A program made the translations under genes and the position numbers. The notes under the pieces were generated by a model. That model made no database searches. It was given only the letters and a program-made list of their open reading frames with translations, and had not been told where the DNA came from. Source: Spartinivicinus marinus (lineage in GTDB: Bacteria; Pseudomonadota; Gammaproteobacteria; Pseudomonadales; Zooshikellaceae). Taken from it: DNA of 64,000 nucleotides. The stretch spans positions 3,182,501 through 3,246,500 of the forward strand of contig NZ_JAPJZK010000001.1 of assembly GCF_026309355.1 (NCBI RefSeq). The letters are read 5' to 3'. Shown here one piece after another: positions 8,291 through 17,356 of this stretch. Within the stretch, counting starts at the first letter, position 1; every line of letters begins with the position of its first letter.

Positions 8291-11200
8291 ATAGTCTATC
8301 TCTCTCCCTGGCTTTTGCCCAGGGTGAGCGTTTATCGCCAATTGACTCAAACCAGTACATTTCACTGGCATTTATTGGAATCAAACCCGAGGTTAAAATC
8401 AGCCGTTTAAAGCCCCGTTCATATAAGGTTTTTGCCCATTCACACCCTGTTATTTCTTCTCCAATAAATTCATTATCAATATAAATTGGCGTATCTTTAG
8501 AGATTTGATCAGCATATCTTTCAAACTCGACTGGGCTTTTCAATGATAGTAGCTTGGCTGGATATATTTTGGCATCTAGCTCCCAACAAACACGGATACC
8601 TTTATTATCTTCAATATGCACAGCATCATAATTAACAGATGCTAACGTGCTTACCTCTATGGATAGCCAATTAGTGAGAGGCTTCGGTAAAACTTTAATT
8701 CCTAGTTGAGCGCAACGTTCTAGCACACTACTACTTTTATAGTGATTAGTCACTATAATACTGTGTTGGGCTATCTGCAGAGCCTCGATGATGTCAAGCC
8801 CAGTTTTAGCTCTACCTATTAGTTCGTAGTCTGATAAAAACAACAAGGGACGGTGGGGATTAATTTTTTTCTGGTAAAATTCAATGGCCTGCGTTTCATT
8901 ACGAAAATAATTAACCTCTATGCGAGAAGCTGTCAAAGGGAGAGAAGCTAGGCGACTCTGCCATATACCATGCATACTGATATCGTCGTCTAGAATCATG
9001 ACTTGTGAATTTGCAGGCAATACTAATAAAGGCAAAAACCAGGAAGGAGTTGCTTGTAGTGGTAATATAATAGTGATTTGGGTGCCAACACCAGGCTCAG
9101 AGCATACAGCCAGCTCTCCTTGCCACGATTCTACAGTAGTTTTGGCATGAGATAATCCTAAACCTGTGCTACCAGGCTTGCCAATACTTACCCCTCGTTT
9201 TAATACGTCATTAATTCGCTTATTTGGAATGCCTTGACCATTATCAATGATAGTAATAGCCGCCCTGTTATTTAATTCCTGTAACCTTAGCTGGATATTA
9301 ATATTGGGCTTATTTCCTTTAGCTTCTACCGAATTATTAATTAAATTAGACAGTACTCGTCGTAAGGTATTGGCGTGGATATTGACAAATAGTCCATAAG
9401 CATCATTATCTACTTGTAGCTGTATCTCTACTGAGGGTTGGCGGCGATATTGTACTCGCTTTTCTGATACTACTTCTTCTAGTAAAGTAGATAATAGCTG
9501 CTTAGAAATTTGTTGTTTAGCAGGGTCTTTATCTGCATTTTGCTCTCGTTCCACCACTAAAAGGCCATTGGCAATATCATTGATGCTATCAACGGCACTA
9601 CGAAAGAGAATACGATTTCTTTCTGGGATAGTCTCTATGGATTGTTCCGCAATCATTTCCAAGGCCGTCAGTGGGGAGCGGATATCATGGGCAACCTGTG
9701 CAGCTATCTGGTTGATTCCTTTCAAGTTAGCCATGCGCTTTTCGTTTTCAATAAAGTCATTAAATTTGTTAGCCATGGTGGCAAACTCATCAATAAAATA
9801 ACGCTCTTCACCATTTGCTTTTTTAATATTGTTTGACAATTTATCCATTGCTACATCTAGAACCATTTTTGCTTCGCTACAAATACGTTTTACAATTCGG
9901 TAAGTGATAGACAACACCAAAAGGACAAAAGCAATATAAATGGCCGCTACAATAATTAAGTGGTGCAAGATTTTTTGGTGAATAATGGAGTCATTAAAGT
10001 AAACAGTAATGGTGCCCCGTTGGTCCTGTTTAAGTAGAGGGTTGTAATAAATAACCTTGGAAACAGAGTAACTTGAATCGTTTGTATTACAATGGGTTTG
10101 TTGTATCAAGTTTGTATTGATATCTACGCAATCCACATTCAGCTTTTGACTAAGGATATCAAGTAATTGGGTGGCCTGGGAAATATCTTCTAGATGAGCA
10201 AACTGTCCAGCATATTGTTCTGCAATAATTTGGTCCTGCTGACGTTGTGCGTCTGTGGCATGTTTTACAAAGTACCAGGTCTCACCTAAAAATACCAAAA
10301 AGCTGGTAATAAAAAACATAACACCTATTATCATGCCTAGGCATTTCTTTAAACTGGCTCGTTCAAACTTGCTGACGTTTTCCCCTTTTTGATAGTTAAT
10401 AAAAGCAAGTGAAGTACCAATAATCCCTAATACTGACATCATAACAAAAATGCCCATATGAGGAACGCCTGCAATTAGAATTAGCCCAGCAATCATTGCG
10501 TAGGTAAGCCGAGCCAGTAAGGAGCCGCCACTAAACCAGCTGGCCTTAAACTCATCTGGTACAAAACGGTGGCTATCAGAAGTAATTTCGGCACGTAAGG
10601 CAAAAGAGATTGGATAAGCAATCAATATCACTGAAAAAATACAGACTAGTTTTGCAACTGTTGATATATTGCTATAGAAAGTAAGTGCTACTACTGCAGA
10701 TAATAAACTTAAGCACAGCGTCCCTAGCCAGCGAATAGATCTTAGTTTAGGTTGTTTGGAAAGCCAAGGGATAAAAAAACGAGAAATTGCTATACCAAAA
10801 AAAGTAATTATTACAGCGGCTCCCATACCCCCGCCCCAAACAAAAATCATTGGCAAGTTTGCTTCTTTGAATAAGTAATAAGATTCACCAACCAAGAATA
10901 GATTGCAGACTTGTAAGAAAATATGTGAGTATGCATAGGTACATAAAATTGGAAAAGTAGCCTGAGCAGATAGGAATAGTTTTGTTATGGTTATATCACT
11001 GGTAGAGTTACCTTTTTTTATGGAAATGGTGCTAAAGTCTAGATCTTTAGCCATTTTAAAATAGGCTACTATCTGAATTAATAGTACATAAAGTACCATT
11101 CCAAGTGGAACTAGTGCGACATACTCCTTCGAAACCTGAGAAAAAAACTCTGTTTGTAATAATAGTCCAATACCTAGTGCTATTAGTGGTAGTCCTAGGC

Positions 11201-11693
11201 GAATCCATATACCGTACTTATAACTAGCAAGAAAAAGAGGGGGGGCATCGCTGATTTTAATAGTGCTCTGCTCAAGTTTTTCTTGATACCAACGTTGATA
11301 AGCTGCTTGGTACGAGCCACTGGTAAATGCTCCATTAAGTGCGCTGAAAAGCTGGCGCATCACTAAAAAAGAGAGCATCAATATATAATAGCCCTGTATT
11401 GCGAAAAAAATAGTTAAACCGAAAAATAAAGTAGATACAAAGTCACAAAATAGCCCTAGTCGAACAGAGAACTTCCAGCCAACACGGTCTCCTAAATATC
11501 CTGTAGGTATTTCTAAAATTGCAGATAGAAAAAATAGCAGAAAAGTAGATAGAACAATTCCTTCTCGTCCAAAACCTTCTGTAGTAGCAATAATACAATA
11601 AACAATTAAGCCAGTAGCCAGATTTCCACCGCTTAACAAACCGTCTGTATGACCAAATTGCCTCAACAGCTTTTCTGTATAAATACTGGACAT
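8274..11693 (-). CDS. MFS transporter-sensor histidine kinase-receiver fusion
   Basis: 1139 residues from the ATG at 11693, preferred over 11753 because AGAAGGA sits 6 bases upstream and the longer version has no ribosome site. Order: an MFS-like 10-12-helix membrane domain (about 1-440) with motif A (GYLGDRVGWK); a further helix, a periplasmic loop with a few Cys, and a helix (about 450-615); a kinase with H-box Phe-less core VAHDIRSP (His669), N-box NLINNSVEA, G1 DNGQGIP and G2 GSTGLGLS; a receiver domain with Asp955; and a final segment of about 120 residues that looks like a second, degenerate receiver (TPIYIDNEF). Inferred: a transporter-like domain senses or imports a ligand and feeds a phosphorelay. 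No separate DNA-binding response regulator is adjacent. Confidence 0.82.
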   Translation of the reverse strand: MSSIYTEKLLRQFGHTDGLLSGGNLATGLIVYCIIATTEGFGREGIVLSTFLLFFLSAILEIPTGYLGDRVGWKFSVRLGLFCDFVSTLFFGLTIFFAIQGYYILMLSFLVMRQLFSALNGAFTSGSYQAAYQRWYQEKLEQSTIKISDAPPLFLASYKYGIWIRLGLPLIALGIGLLLQTEFFSQVSKEYVALVPLGMVLYVLLIQIVAYFKMAKDLDFSTISIKKGNSTSDITITKLFLSAQATFPILCTYAYSHIFLQVCNLFLVGESYYLFKEANLPMIFVWGGGMGAAVIITFFGIAISRFFIPWLSKQPKLRSIRWLGTLCLSLLSAVVALTFYSNISTVAKLVCIFSVILIAYPISFALRAEITSDSHRFVPDEFKASWFSGGSLLARLTYAMIAGLILIAGVPHMGIFVMMSVLGIIGTSLAFINYQKGENVSKFERASLKKCLGMIIGVMFFITSFLVFLGETWYFVKHATDAQRQQDQIIAEQYAGQFAHLEDISQATQLLDILSQKLNVDCVDINTNLIQQTHCNTNDSSYSVSKVIYYNPLLKQDQRGTITVYFNDSIIHQKILHHLIIVAAIYIAFVLLVLSITYRIVKRICSEAKMVLDVAMDKLSNNIKKANGEERYFIDEFATMANKFNDFIENEKRMANLKGINQIAAQVAHDIRSPLTALEMIAEQSIETIPERNRILFRSAVDSINDIANGLLVVEREQNADKDPAKQQISKQLLSTLLEEVVSEKRVQYRRQPSVEIQLQVDNDAYGLFVNIHANTLRRVLSNLINNSVEAKGNKPNINIQLRLQELNNRAAITIIDNGQGIPNKRINDVLKRGVSIGKPGSTGLGLSHAKTTVESWQGELAVCSEPGVGTQITIILPLQATPSWFLPLLVLPANSQVMILDDDISMHGIWQSRLASLPLTASRIEVNYFRNETQAIEFYQKKINPHRPLLFLSDYELIGRAKTGLDIIEALQIAQHSIIVTNHYKSSSVLERCAQLGIKVLPKPLTNWLSIEVSTLASVNYDAVHIEDNKGIRVCWELDAKIYPAKLLSLKSPVEFERYADQISKDTPIYIDNEFIGEEITGCEWAKTLYERGFKRLILTSGLIPINASEMYWFESIGDKRSPWAKARERDRLSIAVD

Positions 11694-11878
11694 ATTAGTT
11701 CCTTCTGAGTAACAACTAAGCATGTGCTTAGTGCTGACATAATCTTTTGGCATTTTTAAAATAGAATGCCTTATATTTTGGCTAATAGAAATAAACTTTT
11801 AAGTATGTAAATACAAACAAACGTGAGTTTTTTTAGTCCGCGGATAGCTGATATATTGATATAAAATAGTGTCATGTG

Positions 11879-11906
11879 CTGTCAAAGCTTAGGCTTTTGC
11901 TATAGT
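11879..11906 (+). promoter_or_regulatory. Candidate extended -10 promoter
   Basis: TGCTATAGT at 11898-11906 matches an extended -10 element. CTGTCA lies 16 bases upstream as a weak -35. It would drive the short ORF at 11983. Confidence 0.3.
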
Positions 11907-11982
11907 AAAGATTGTGTACTAAAAAGTAACATGCCATACTTAACTCGTTGTAGCTTATCGTTTATTTTGTGGAGGAAAAAAT

Positions 11983-12021
11983 ATGAGAAATATTTGCTTA
12001 TTGGATGGTGATGAGTGTTAG
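11983..12021 (+). CDS. 12-residue small ORF with strong ribosome site
   Basis: ATG to TAG encodes MRNICLLDGDEC. It is preceded by GGAGG seven bases before the ATG, one of the strongest ribosome sites in the window, and by a candidate promoter about 80 bases upstream. It is divergent from the MFS-kinase fusion. It could be a leader peptide, a signalling peptide or the surviving start of a lost gene. No homologue is recognised, and translation is inferred only from the ribosome site. Confidence 0.3.
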   Translation: MRNICLLDGDEC

Positions 12022-12559
12022 TTAGTAAAGTTGGCTTTAAAGATAATATTACTCATCATAGTAATATGAAGTAGTATCTTTAGCTTTGCTTCTACTATAA
12101 TTACTTATCAATACTCAATGTTAGGAGGGGGACAGTGGCAGTCATCCCCCTGTTGTTCCCAAATATCTATGCCTTTTATTTACTCATCCCCGATCAGAAA
12201 CACATAGTTTACTGTTTCTGTCCTTAAGTAAGCGAAAATCTCCTTTTCGTGCTCGCAAAATGAGCGGTACTAATATTACTATTTTATGAACAATAAGACA
12301 CGGTATCAGGCTAATAATGATTAATCAAGCATTCAATTTAAGATAAGACAGATACCAAAGTAGAGTTTGTTTTTACTTACTTTCTTGTGGCTCAAAATAA
12401 CTATTTACTCAAGGTTAGGGAATAGAGTTTTTTTCTTAAGATATTGGGGTTTTATGATACTTCAGTAGAGAAAAGCTAGTTACCTAATAAAGAAGGCTGG
12501 CAAGAAAGGTTGTTACTGGTCTAAAGAGAGAGTGAGTGTGTCTGCTCTGAAATCCCATT

Positions 12560-13315
12560 TCAGCTTGCAGACATTACTACTTGATCATTAGTCAACTGTT
12601 GGATAATTTGTGCAGCCCTTTGTGGCGCTTGTTCTGGAGAGTGCCATCTGCAAAGTTGTTCGCAAATGTCAGCAAAGGTAACCCCTTCAATAATCAACTG
12701 AATAATTTGCCATTCATCTTCAAATACAGAACGGAATTGTGTAACCAGCTCTTTGCGCCATATCAGCCAATAGCTGGTATTTTGTTCAACGGCAGGTGGT
12801 ATATGGTTCGCTTCAAGTGATTGCCAGATGTTAACCACATTGGTTTGATATTGAAGCACGCGTAGGCTAGGAACTAGCTTAAGTTGTATGGTGGGCCACT
12901 GTTCTGGGGCAATAGTGGCAAGTTGTTCGAGAGTAATAATTTTGCTGCCTGCAGCATCAAAAGCGGCTCTAAGTTGCCATTCCCAGTTTGCGAGCTCAAT
13001 AACTATGGGTTGCTTGGAGAATAAGGGATGGTGTTTTAAGAAGGATTGCATATCACTACCAAACCAACGAAGTGATGGTTTAGTAGAAGGCATATGTTTT
13101 ATATAGCCGGCAATCAATTGGTCGTATAAATCATCTCCAAGTAATTTACCTAAACAGGGAAAATCAGTATCTAGCGCTTCTTTTAAGCGTTGATGATAGG
13201 CATTTTTATAAATGGCCAGTCCAGGTGTTTCAGTGGTCACCAGCTGCTTAACTTTACTAGGTTTGTCTTGCAAAAACGCAAGAAACTCTTTTTGTAAATT
13301 AGCTAGCATTGGCAT
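12560..13315 (-). CDS. BufC/HvfC-type protein (DUF2063), bufferin maturation partner
   Basis: About 251 residues with an N-terminal DUF2063 domain starting at the usual LANLQKEFLAFL motif and carrying the family's PGLAIYKNAYHQRL segment. Family role: partner of the DUF692 metalloenzyme; together they modify cysteines of a small peptide (MbnB/MbnC, HvfB/C, BufB/C). The ATG at 13315 (or 13309) is preferred over the longer TTG start at 13348, because it fits the family N-terminus and shortens the overlap with the upstream DUF692 gene to 17 bases, suggesting translational coupling. It is the last gene of the buf operon. Confidence 0.8.
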   Translation of the reverse strand: MPMLANLQKEFLAFLQDKPSKVKQLVTTETPGLAIYKNAYHQRLKEALDTDFPCLGKLLGDDLYDQLIAGYIKHMPSTKPSLRWFGSDMQSFLKHHPLFSKQPIVIELANWEWQLRAAFDAAGSKIITLEQLATIAPEQWPTIQLKLVPSLRVLQYQTNVVNIWQSLEANHIPPAVEQNTSYWLIWRKELVTQFRSVFEDEWQIIQLIIEGVTFADICEQLCRWHSPEQAPQRAAQIIQQLTNDQVVMSAS

Positions 13316-14147
13316 AACCGTTATAGTCTGTATAGATTGGCTCTGCAATGGTTCTGGCGTGGTTTAGCTCTGCCAGTAACTCTGAAAAAGTAGGCATATT
13401 ATCATCACGTTCGATCATCGTTGATACTGGGCCAAATAATTGAGCGGCTTCCTGATATAAGCTCCAGACATTATCAACGACGGGCATATCATGAGTATCA
13501 ATAACATAATCGCCATAGTCACTATGACCGGCTAAATGATGTTGCATCACACGATCAGCAGGAATACCATGTAAGTATTCTGTGGGATTAAACTGATGAT
13601 TGCGAGCACTTACATAAATATTATTTATATCCAATAAAAGATAGCAGTCTGCTCGTGTTACTATTTCACTAATAAATTCCCACTCAGTCATTTCTGAATC
13701 AGCAAAAGTGACATAACTGGATAAATTTTCTAATAAAATCTGTCTGCCTAAAAATTCTTGTACATGTTGAATACGAGAAACAATGTGTTGGATTGTTTGC
13801 TCTGTATATGGAAGAGGTAATAAGTCATGGCTATTAATATGGTCAACCCCTGTCCAGCATAAATGATCGGAAATAAAAATAGGGTTAATTCTTTGGGATA
13901 ATTTTTTAAGTTGTGCTAGATAATCTTGGTTTAAAGGATCGGTGCTGCCTATAGAAAGAGATACCCCATGCATAGCTAGAGGATATTGCTCTCGAATAGC
14001 ATCTAAATAATACAGAGGTTTGCCACCTGCAACAAAATAGTTTTCTGATATTATTTCAAACCAATCAATATTGGGTTGGGTTTCGATAATTTCTTGATAA
14101 TAGTCATGGCGCAACCCTAGGCCAAAACCATAAAAAGGACGATTCAT
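13299..14147 (-). CDS. BufB/HvfB-type multinuclear iron enzyme (DUF692)
   Basis: About 282 residues, a DUF692 TIM-barrel. Family role: a mixed-valent multi-iron oxidase that converts peptide cysteines to thiooxazole or oxazolone-thioamide groups. Seen: GFGLGLRHDYY at the N-terminus, EIISENYF, HGVSLSIG, SDHLCWTG, ENLSSYV, LLLDINNIYVSA and HLAGH, the His/Asp/Glu-rich strand ends that bind iron in this family. The ATG at 14147 is chosen because GAAGG lies 8 bases upstream and the family begins at this point; longer TTG 14180 and ATG 14162 starts have no ribosome site. It lies between bufA and bufC. Confidence 0.85.
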   Translation of the reverse strand: MNRPFYGFGLGLRHDYYQEIIETQPNIDWFEIISENYFVAGGKPLYYLDAIREQYPLAMHGVSLSIGSTDPLNQDYLAQLKKLSQRINPIFISDHLCWTGVDHINSHDLLPLPYTEQTIQHIVSRIQHVQEFLGRQILLENLSSYVTFADSEMTEWEFISEIVTRADCYLLLDINNIYVSARNHQFNPTEYLHGIPADRVMQHHLAGHSDYGDYVIDTHDMPVVDNVWSLYQEAAQLFGPVSTMIERDDNMPTFSELLAELNHARTIAEPIYTDYNGYANAS

Positions 14148-14264
14148 TCGGGTTGCCTTCATAGGTTGATATAGAAACAAGTGTTATATGCCAGTTAGAG
14201 ATAAATGGACGTTGGGTGTTATCAATAGTAGCGAACTACTAATAATGACCAAATCCATTTATTT

Positions 14265-14325
14265 TAGGGCCTGTTAACACTATTTGAATCACCACTGCCG
14301 GTTCAACTAGTGTTATTAGGCCCTA
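14265..14325. terminator. Long hairpin between bufA and bufB
   Basis: Arms 14265-14282 and 14308-14325 pair over 18 bp with two central mismatches; TTGAA/TTCAA adds an inner stem. There is no U-tract on the minus strand, so it more likely slows or partly ends transcription, or protects the bufA message, than acts as a full terminator. It would let the peptide be made in excess over its modifying enzymes. Confidence 0.5.
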
Positions 14326-14350
14326 GTTAAAGGCGTCCTAAAGAAAAAAA

Positions 14351-14614
14351 TTACTTTTCTTCTTTAACAGTACCACCTTTAGCTTCACATTCCTCAGCAG
14401 ACATATTCAAGTAACCTTGGCCTTTACAAGAGCCATGGCCTTTACAGGCATTACTTGCAGTGGCACAGTCGTTATGACCTTTACAGCTATTAACACCCCA
14501 GCATTGAACTTGACTGGCTTCAGCACTGGCTGCTACTTGAGAGCCTAAAGTAAATAAACCCGCAGCAACAACAGCTAAAGCAGTACCTGAAACTTTTTTT
14601 GGTGCACTCATCAT
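14351..14614 (-). CDS. Bufferin-type Cys-rich precursor peptide (DUF2282-like, BufA)
   Basis: 87 residues. An N-terminal signal/helix at about 8-32 (ALAVVAAGLFTLG...ASA) is followed by a short core with six Cys at 38, 44, 50, 57, 63 and 76, including three CKG motifs, and a Lys/Glu-rich end. This is the family pattern of small periplasmic peptides modified by DUF692/DUF2063 enzymes and shown in Caulobacter to bind copper. AGGAG lies 3 bases before the first ATG and 6 before the second (14611), so 86 residues is likely. The DoxX-like fourth gene seen in many such operons is absent here. Confidence 0.85.
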   Translation of the reverse strand: MMSAPKKVSGTALAVVAAGLFTLGSQVAASAEASQVQCWGVNSCKGHNDCATASNACKGHGSCKGQGYLNMSAEECEAKGGTVKEEK

Positions 14615-15000
14615 ATACTCCTACTACTCATAGTAATTTCATTAAATTGAGCATTTATCAATAACTCAATCCTAAAGACAGGATAGGAAGAAAATAAATT
14701 TCAGTCGGGTAATTTAAAACGAATAAATTGGCTTCGATCTTGTGATTTTATTCAAAGTTAGAGCTTTCGAAACTAACCAGAATAACTGTGAAAATATACC
14801 TGTCGTGAATCATTTTTAGGTGTAAAAATAAAGTGGTATATATTCACAGCGAGGGGTATTTATACCCCTAGGGCACAAGGGCGCGGCCACCGAGAGATGA
14901 AGCCCCAGGAGTTTAGATAAACTAAATGACTGGGGTGAAGAGCGACGGTAACAAAGCCTAAAAATCATTCGCGATGAGTATAAGCCTGGATACTTTTTAA
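14615..15000. other. Intergenic region upstream of the buf operon, 386 bp
   Basis: Holds the buf promoter (not resolved), a dyad GTTAG-12 bases-CTAAC at about 14757 that could be an operator, and copy A of the dispersed palindromic repeat at 14834-14982, which abuts the 3' end of yigB. Confidence 0.5.
14834..14982 (-). repeat. Dispersed intergenic repeat, copy A
   Basis: The reverse complement matches 43640-43770 over nearly its whole length. The best-conserved core is a hairpin with CCCCAG/CTGGGG and AGTTTA/TAAACT arms, flanked by GCGAATGATTTTTA at one end and TCGCTGTGA at the other. Copy A carries an extra palindrome AGGGGTATTTATACCCCT (about 14852-14869) that copy B lacks. It resembles a REP/MITE-type element. 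Confidence 0.75.
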
Positions 15001-15711
15001 TTATATTTTTATACTTTTTACTACTTTCGGCAACTCACTAATACAGCTAATCATTGCATCGGGTTTTATATGGTAATCCCATGAGTTTTGTTCGGGGTTG
15101 AACCAGATGGCTTTTAGACCGACTTCCTTGGCACCGATAACATCATATTCTGGGTGGTCGCCGATGTGTACAATTTCTTCAGCAAGCACTTTGGCTGCTT
15201 GGATGCCGGCTTGGAAAAACATAGGATCGGGTTTGCTGGTGTTTAGCTCGTCTGCACAAAAGGCAAAATCAAAATAATCCCCTATCGACAGACGTTTTAT
15301 ATTGACGTTACCGTTGGTGAGCACGCCTAAAGTATATTGTTGGTTTAATTCTGCTAATATGGATTCGACATAATCAAAGTAATCAACCTGGTGGCGGGCA
15401 TGGAGAAATACTTCCATGGCTTGTTCAGCTCCTTTGGCTGCTTGTTCAGCATAGCCTGCTTGAGTTAGCAGTTGTTCCAGTGTGACTTTTCTTAAGTTGG
15501 TTACCTGGTGGGTGAGGGCTGGGTTGGCTTGTTTTATTTGATCTTTAAATTCTCTAAACTCCGTGATGGTTGTATTTATATCGCGGTGATCATTGATATT
15601 GGGGAATTGGTCTAGTATCCATTTGATAACATCTCGCTCGGCTTTTAGTAAAACAGGTGTGTTATTCCATAGGGTGTCATCAAGGTCAAAAGTGATTGCT
15701 TTAATTGTCAT
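15001..15711 (-). CDS. yigB: HAD-family phosphatase, YigB-like
   Basis: 236 residues. HAD motif I is DLDDT (nucleophile Asp9 and general acid Asp11), motif II is in LGVLTNGN, and motif IV is GDHPEYD. The closest known role is FMN phosphatase YigB of riboflavin metabolism, a call helped by its place directly after xerC as in enterobacteria. It overlaps xerC by 11 bases and so is probably translated from the same message. Substrate specificity is inferred from synteny; related HAD-IA enzymes are promiscuous. Confidence 0.82.
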   Translation of the reverse strand: MTIKAITFDLDDTLWNNTPVLLKAERDVIKWILDQFPNINDHRDINTTITEFREFKDQIKQANPALTHQVTNLRKVTLEQLLTQAGYAEQAAKGAEQAMEVFLHARHQVDYFDYVESILAELNQQYTLGVLTNGNVNIKRLSIGDYFDFAFCADELNTSKPDPMFFQAGIQAAKVLAEEIVHIGDHPEYDVIGAKEVGLKAIWFNPEQNSWDYHIKPDAMISCISELPKVVKSIKI

Positions 15712-16624
15712 TAGTATTACTGCTAGTTGAGGATTCTTTACGCCTGGCTCTTGGATGGCTGCTGTCGTATACGTTGCTTAATTGGTTGAAATCTACATGA
15801 GTGTACACTTGTGTAGTGCTAATATCACTATGGCCCAGTAATTCCTGTATAGCGCGTAAGTTACCGCTTCCCTCCAATAAGTGAGTAGCAAAACTATGGC
15901 GCAACATATGAGGGTGCAGGTTACCTGGTAACCCCATGAGCTGAGCAAAATACTTAACCCTGTTTTGAATTTGTCGATTGCTAATTCTACTGCCCAGTTT
16001 AGAAACAAACAGGGCGCTCTCACCTTGTTTGGCTAACAGGCTGCGGGTTGTCAGCCATTTCTTTAAGCGATTACAGGCGTAGCTACCGATTGGTACTAGT
16101 CGGGTTTTGCTGCCTTTGCCAACTACAGTTACCTGCTGTTGGTTTAGATCGATTCCACTGATATCAAGCTGTGATAGTTCATTTAATCTTAAGCCTGATG
16201 AATAAAAAAGCTCTAAAATAGCATGGTCTCTGATTAATAGTGGATTATCAGGTGTTGTATTTAACAGCTGGGCAATTTGATCGACATCCAACAGTTGGGG
16301 TAATTTTTTAGATGCTTTTGGTGCCTGCAATGCAAGGGTCGGGTTTTGTTGACTGGAATGTTTGCTGCAATAAAAAGAATAAAAAGAGCGAATGCTAGAT
16401 AAGTGACGCTGTATTGAGCGGTGATCTAAACCATCATGTTTTAACTGGCTTAGGTAGTGTCTGAGTAACTGAGGTGTTACTCGTTCCCAGCCTGGGCACT
16501 GCTGGCTATCTAGCCAGACAGCCAGCTTGTTTAGGTCACGCTGGTAATTATCAAGCGTATGTTTTGCCAGCTGTCTCTCTATACCCAGGTATTTATAGTA
16601 TTCCTGTAGTGTTTGTTTTAACAC
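15701..16624 (-). CDS. xerC: Tyrosine recombinase XerC
   Basis: 307 residues. It acts with XerD at dif to resolve chromosome dimers. An N-terminal SAM-like core-binding domain spans about 5-90 and the catalytic domain about 110-285. All catalytic residues are present: Arg146, Lys170, His239, Arg242, His265 and the nucleophile Tyr274. The C-terminal tail after Tyr274 is the usual length for XerC. The lysA-dapF-DUF484-xerC-yigB order supports XerC rather than XerD. Confidence 0.95.
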   Translation of the reverse strand: MLKQTLQEYYKYLGIERQLAKHTLDNYQRDLNKLAVWLDSQQCPGWERVTPQLLRHYLSQLKHDGLDHRSIQRHLSSIRSFYSFYCSKHSSQQNPTLALQAPKASKKLPQLLDVDQIAQLLNTTPDNPLLIRDHAILELFYSSGLRLNELSQLDISGIDLNQQQVTVVGKGSKTRLVPIGSYACNRLKKWLTTRSLLAKQGESALFVSKLGSRISNRQIQNRVKYFAQLMGLPGNLHPHMLRHSFATHLLEGSGNLRAIQELLGHSDISTTQVYTHVDFNQLSNVYDSSHPRARRKESSTSSNTNDN

Positions 16625-16657
16625 GCTTTAGCTGTTCTTGTTAATTGGCTGCTTTTG

Positions 16658-17356
16658 TTAATTAGATTGCTCTTGAAAATGGTAAACCAGCTGGCTGAGT
16701 ACTTCACCAATATGGGTTAAAAACAAGGTACCATTGCTGGTTCGAAAGTGATTCATATCCTCACTACCAATAGCCAAAATACCCAATAGCCGTTGATGAT
16801 AAAGTGGCACCACGGCAGCAGAGCCAACTTGATGGGCTTGATCAGGGAAAAGTACAAGCTTTTGCTCTAGTTTTAATAAACCAGTAATAGGCTTGGTGCT
16901 TTCAAGAATATCCCCTAACTGTTTTTTAGCTTCTGCTAAGGCAAAGGTTCGGCCATGAGTGTTGAGAGGTTGGTCTGCAAAATAAAGTAGGCAGCAGGCG
17001 TCTGTTTTAAATTGCTCTCTAAAGTGCTCTTCAATAATGACTTGAATATCTTCCAAGCTACTGGCAGCTAGCAAGTTGATAATGAGTCGGCGGGTTTTAT
17101 CAAAAAGCTGATCATTTTCTCGGGCGATAGCAATTAAATTGCTTAAGCGTTTATGCAGCTCTTTGTTTTCTTTTCTGAACAAATTAACTTGATGTTCTAA
17201 TAAAGAAATTGCTTTACCACTCGGGTGGGGAACAGTGAGAGTTTTCAGTAAATCAGGGTTGTGCAGAAAGAAGTCAGGGTTAGCTTCGAGATAAGCAACC
17301 ACCTGCTGTTCGGTGATTTCTTCCGAAAACGCCAGCTTATTGGTTGGTTTTGTCAT
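16658..17356 (-). CDS. DUF484 family protein (YigA-like, GAF fold)
   Basis: 232 residues. It starts with the family motif [19 protein letters not shown], then a coiled-coil-like helix ([20 protein letters not shown]) and a GAF-like domain. Its biochemical role is not known; it almost always sits between dapF and xerC. Its ATG overlaps the dapF stop by four bases (ATGA), so it is translationally coupled. Confidence 0.88.
   Translation of the reverse strand: MTKPTNKLAFSEEITEQQVVAYLEANPDFFLHNPDLLKTLTVPHPSGKAISLLEHQVNLFRKENKELHKRLSNLIAIARENDQLFDKTRRLIINLLAASSLEDIQVIIEEHFREQFKTDACCLLYFADQPLNTHGRTFALAEAKKQLGDILESTKPITGLLKLEQKLVLFPDQAHQVGSAAVVPLYHQRLLGILAIGSEDMNHFRTSNGTLFLTHIGEVLSQLVYHFQEQSN

Larger units (their letters stand above)
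11694..12559. other. Long intergenic region, 866 bp
   Basis: No gene of ordinary size. It holds a candidate extended -10 promoter (11879-11906), a 12-codon ORF with a strong ribosome site (11983-12021), a GC hairpin at about 12126-12149 (GGGGGA/TCCCCC) without a U-tract, and an 8-bp hairpin cagaaaca/tgtttctg at about 12195. The rest is featureless AT-rich sequence that could be an untranslated RNA or decayed DNA. Confidence 0.5.

Noticed and set aside
12126-12149. GC-rich hairpin as a terminator
   Set aside because: No gene ends nearby apart from the 12-codon ORF and no U-tract follows.
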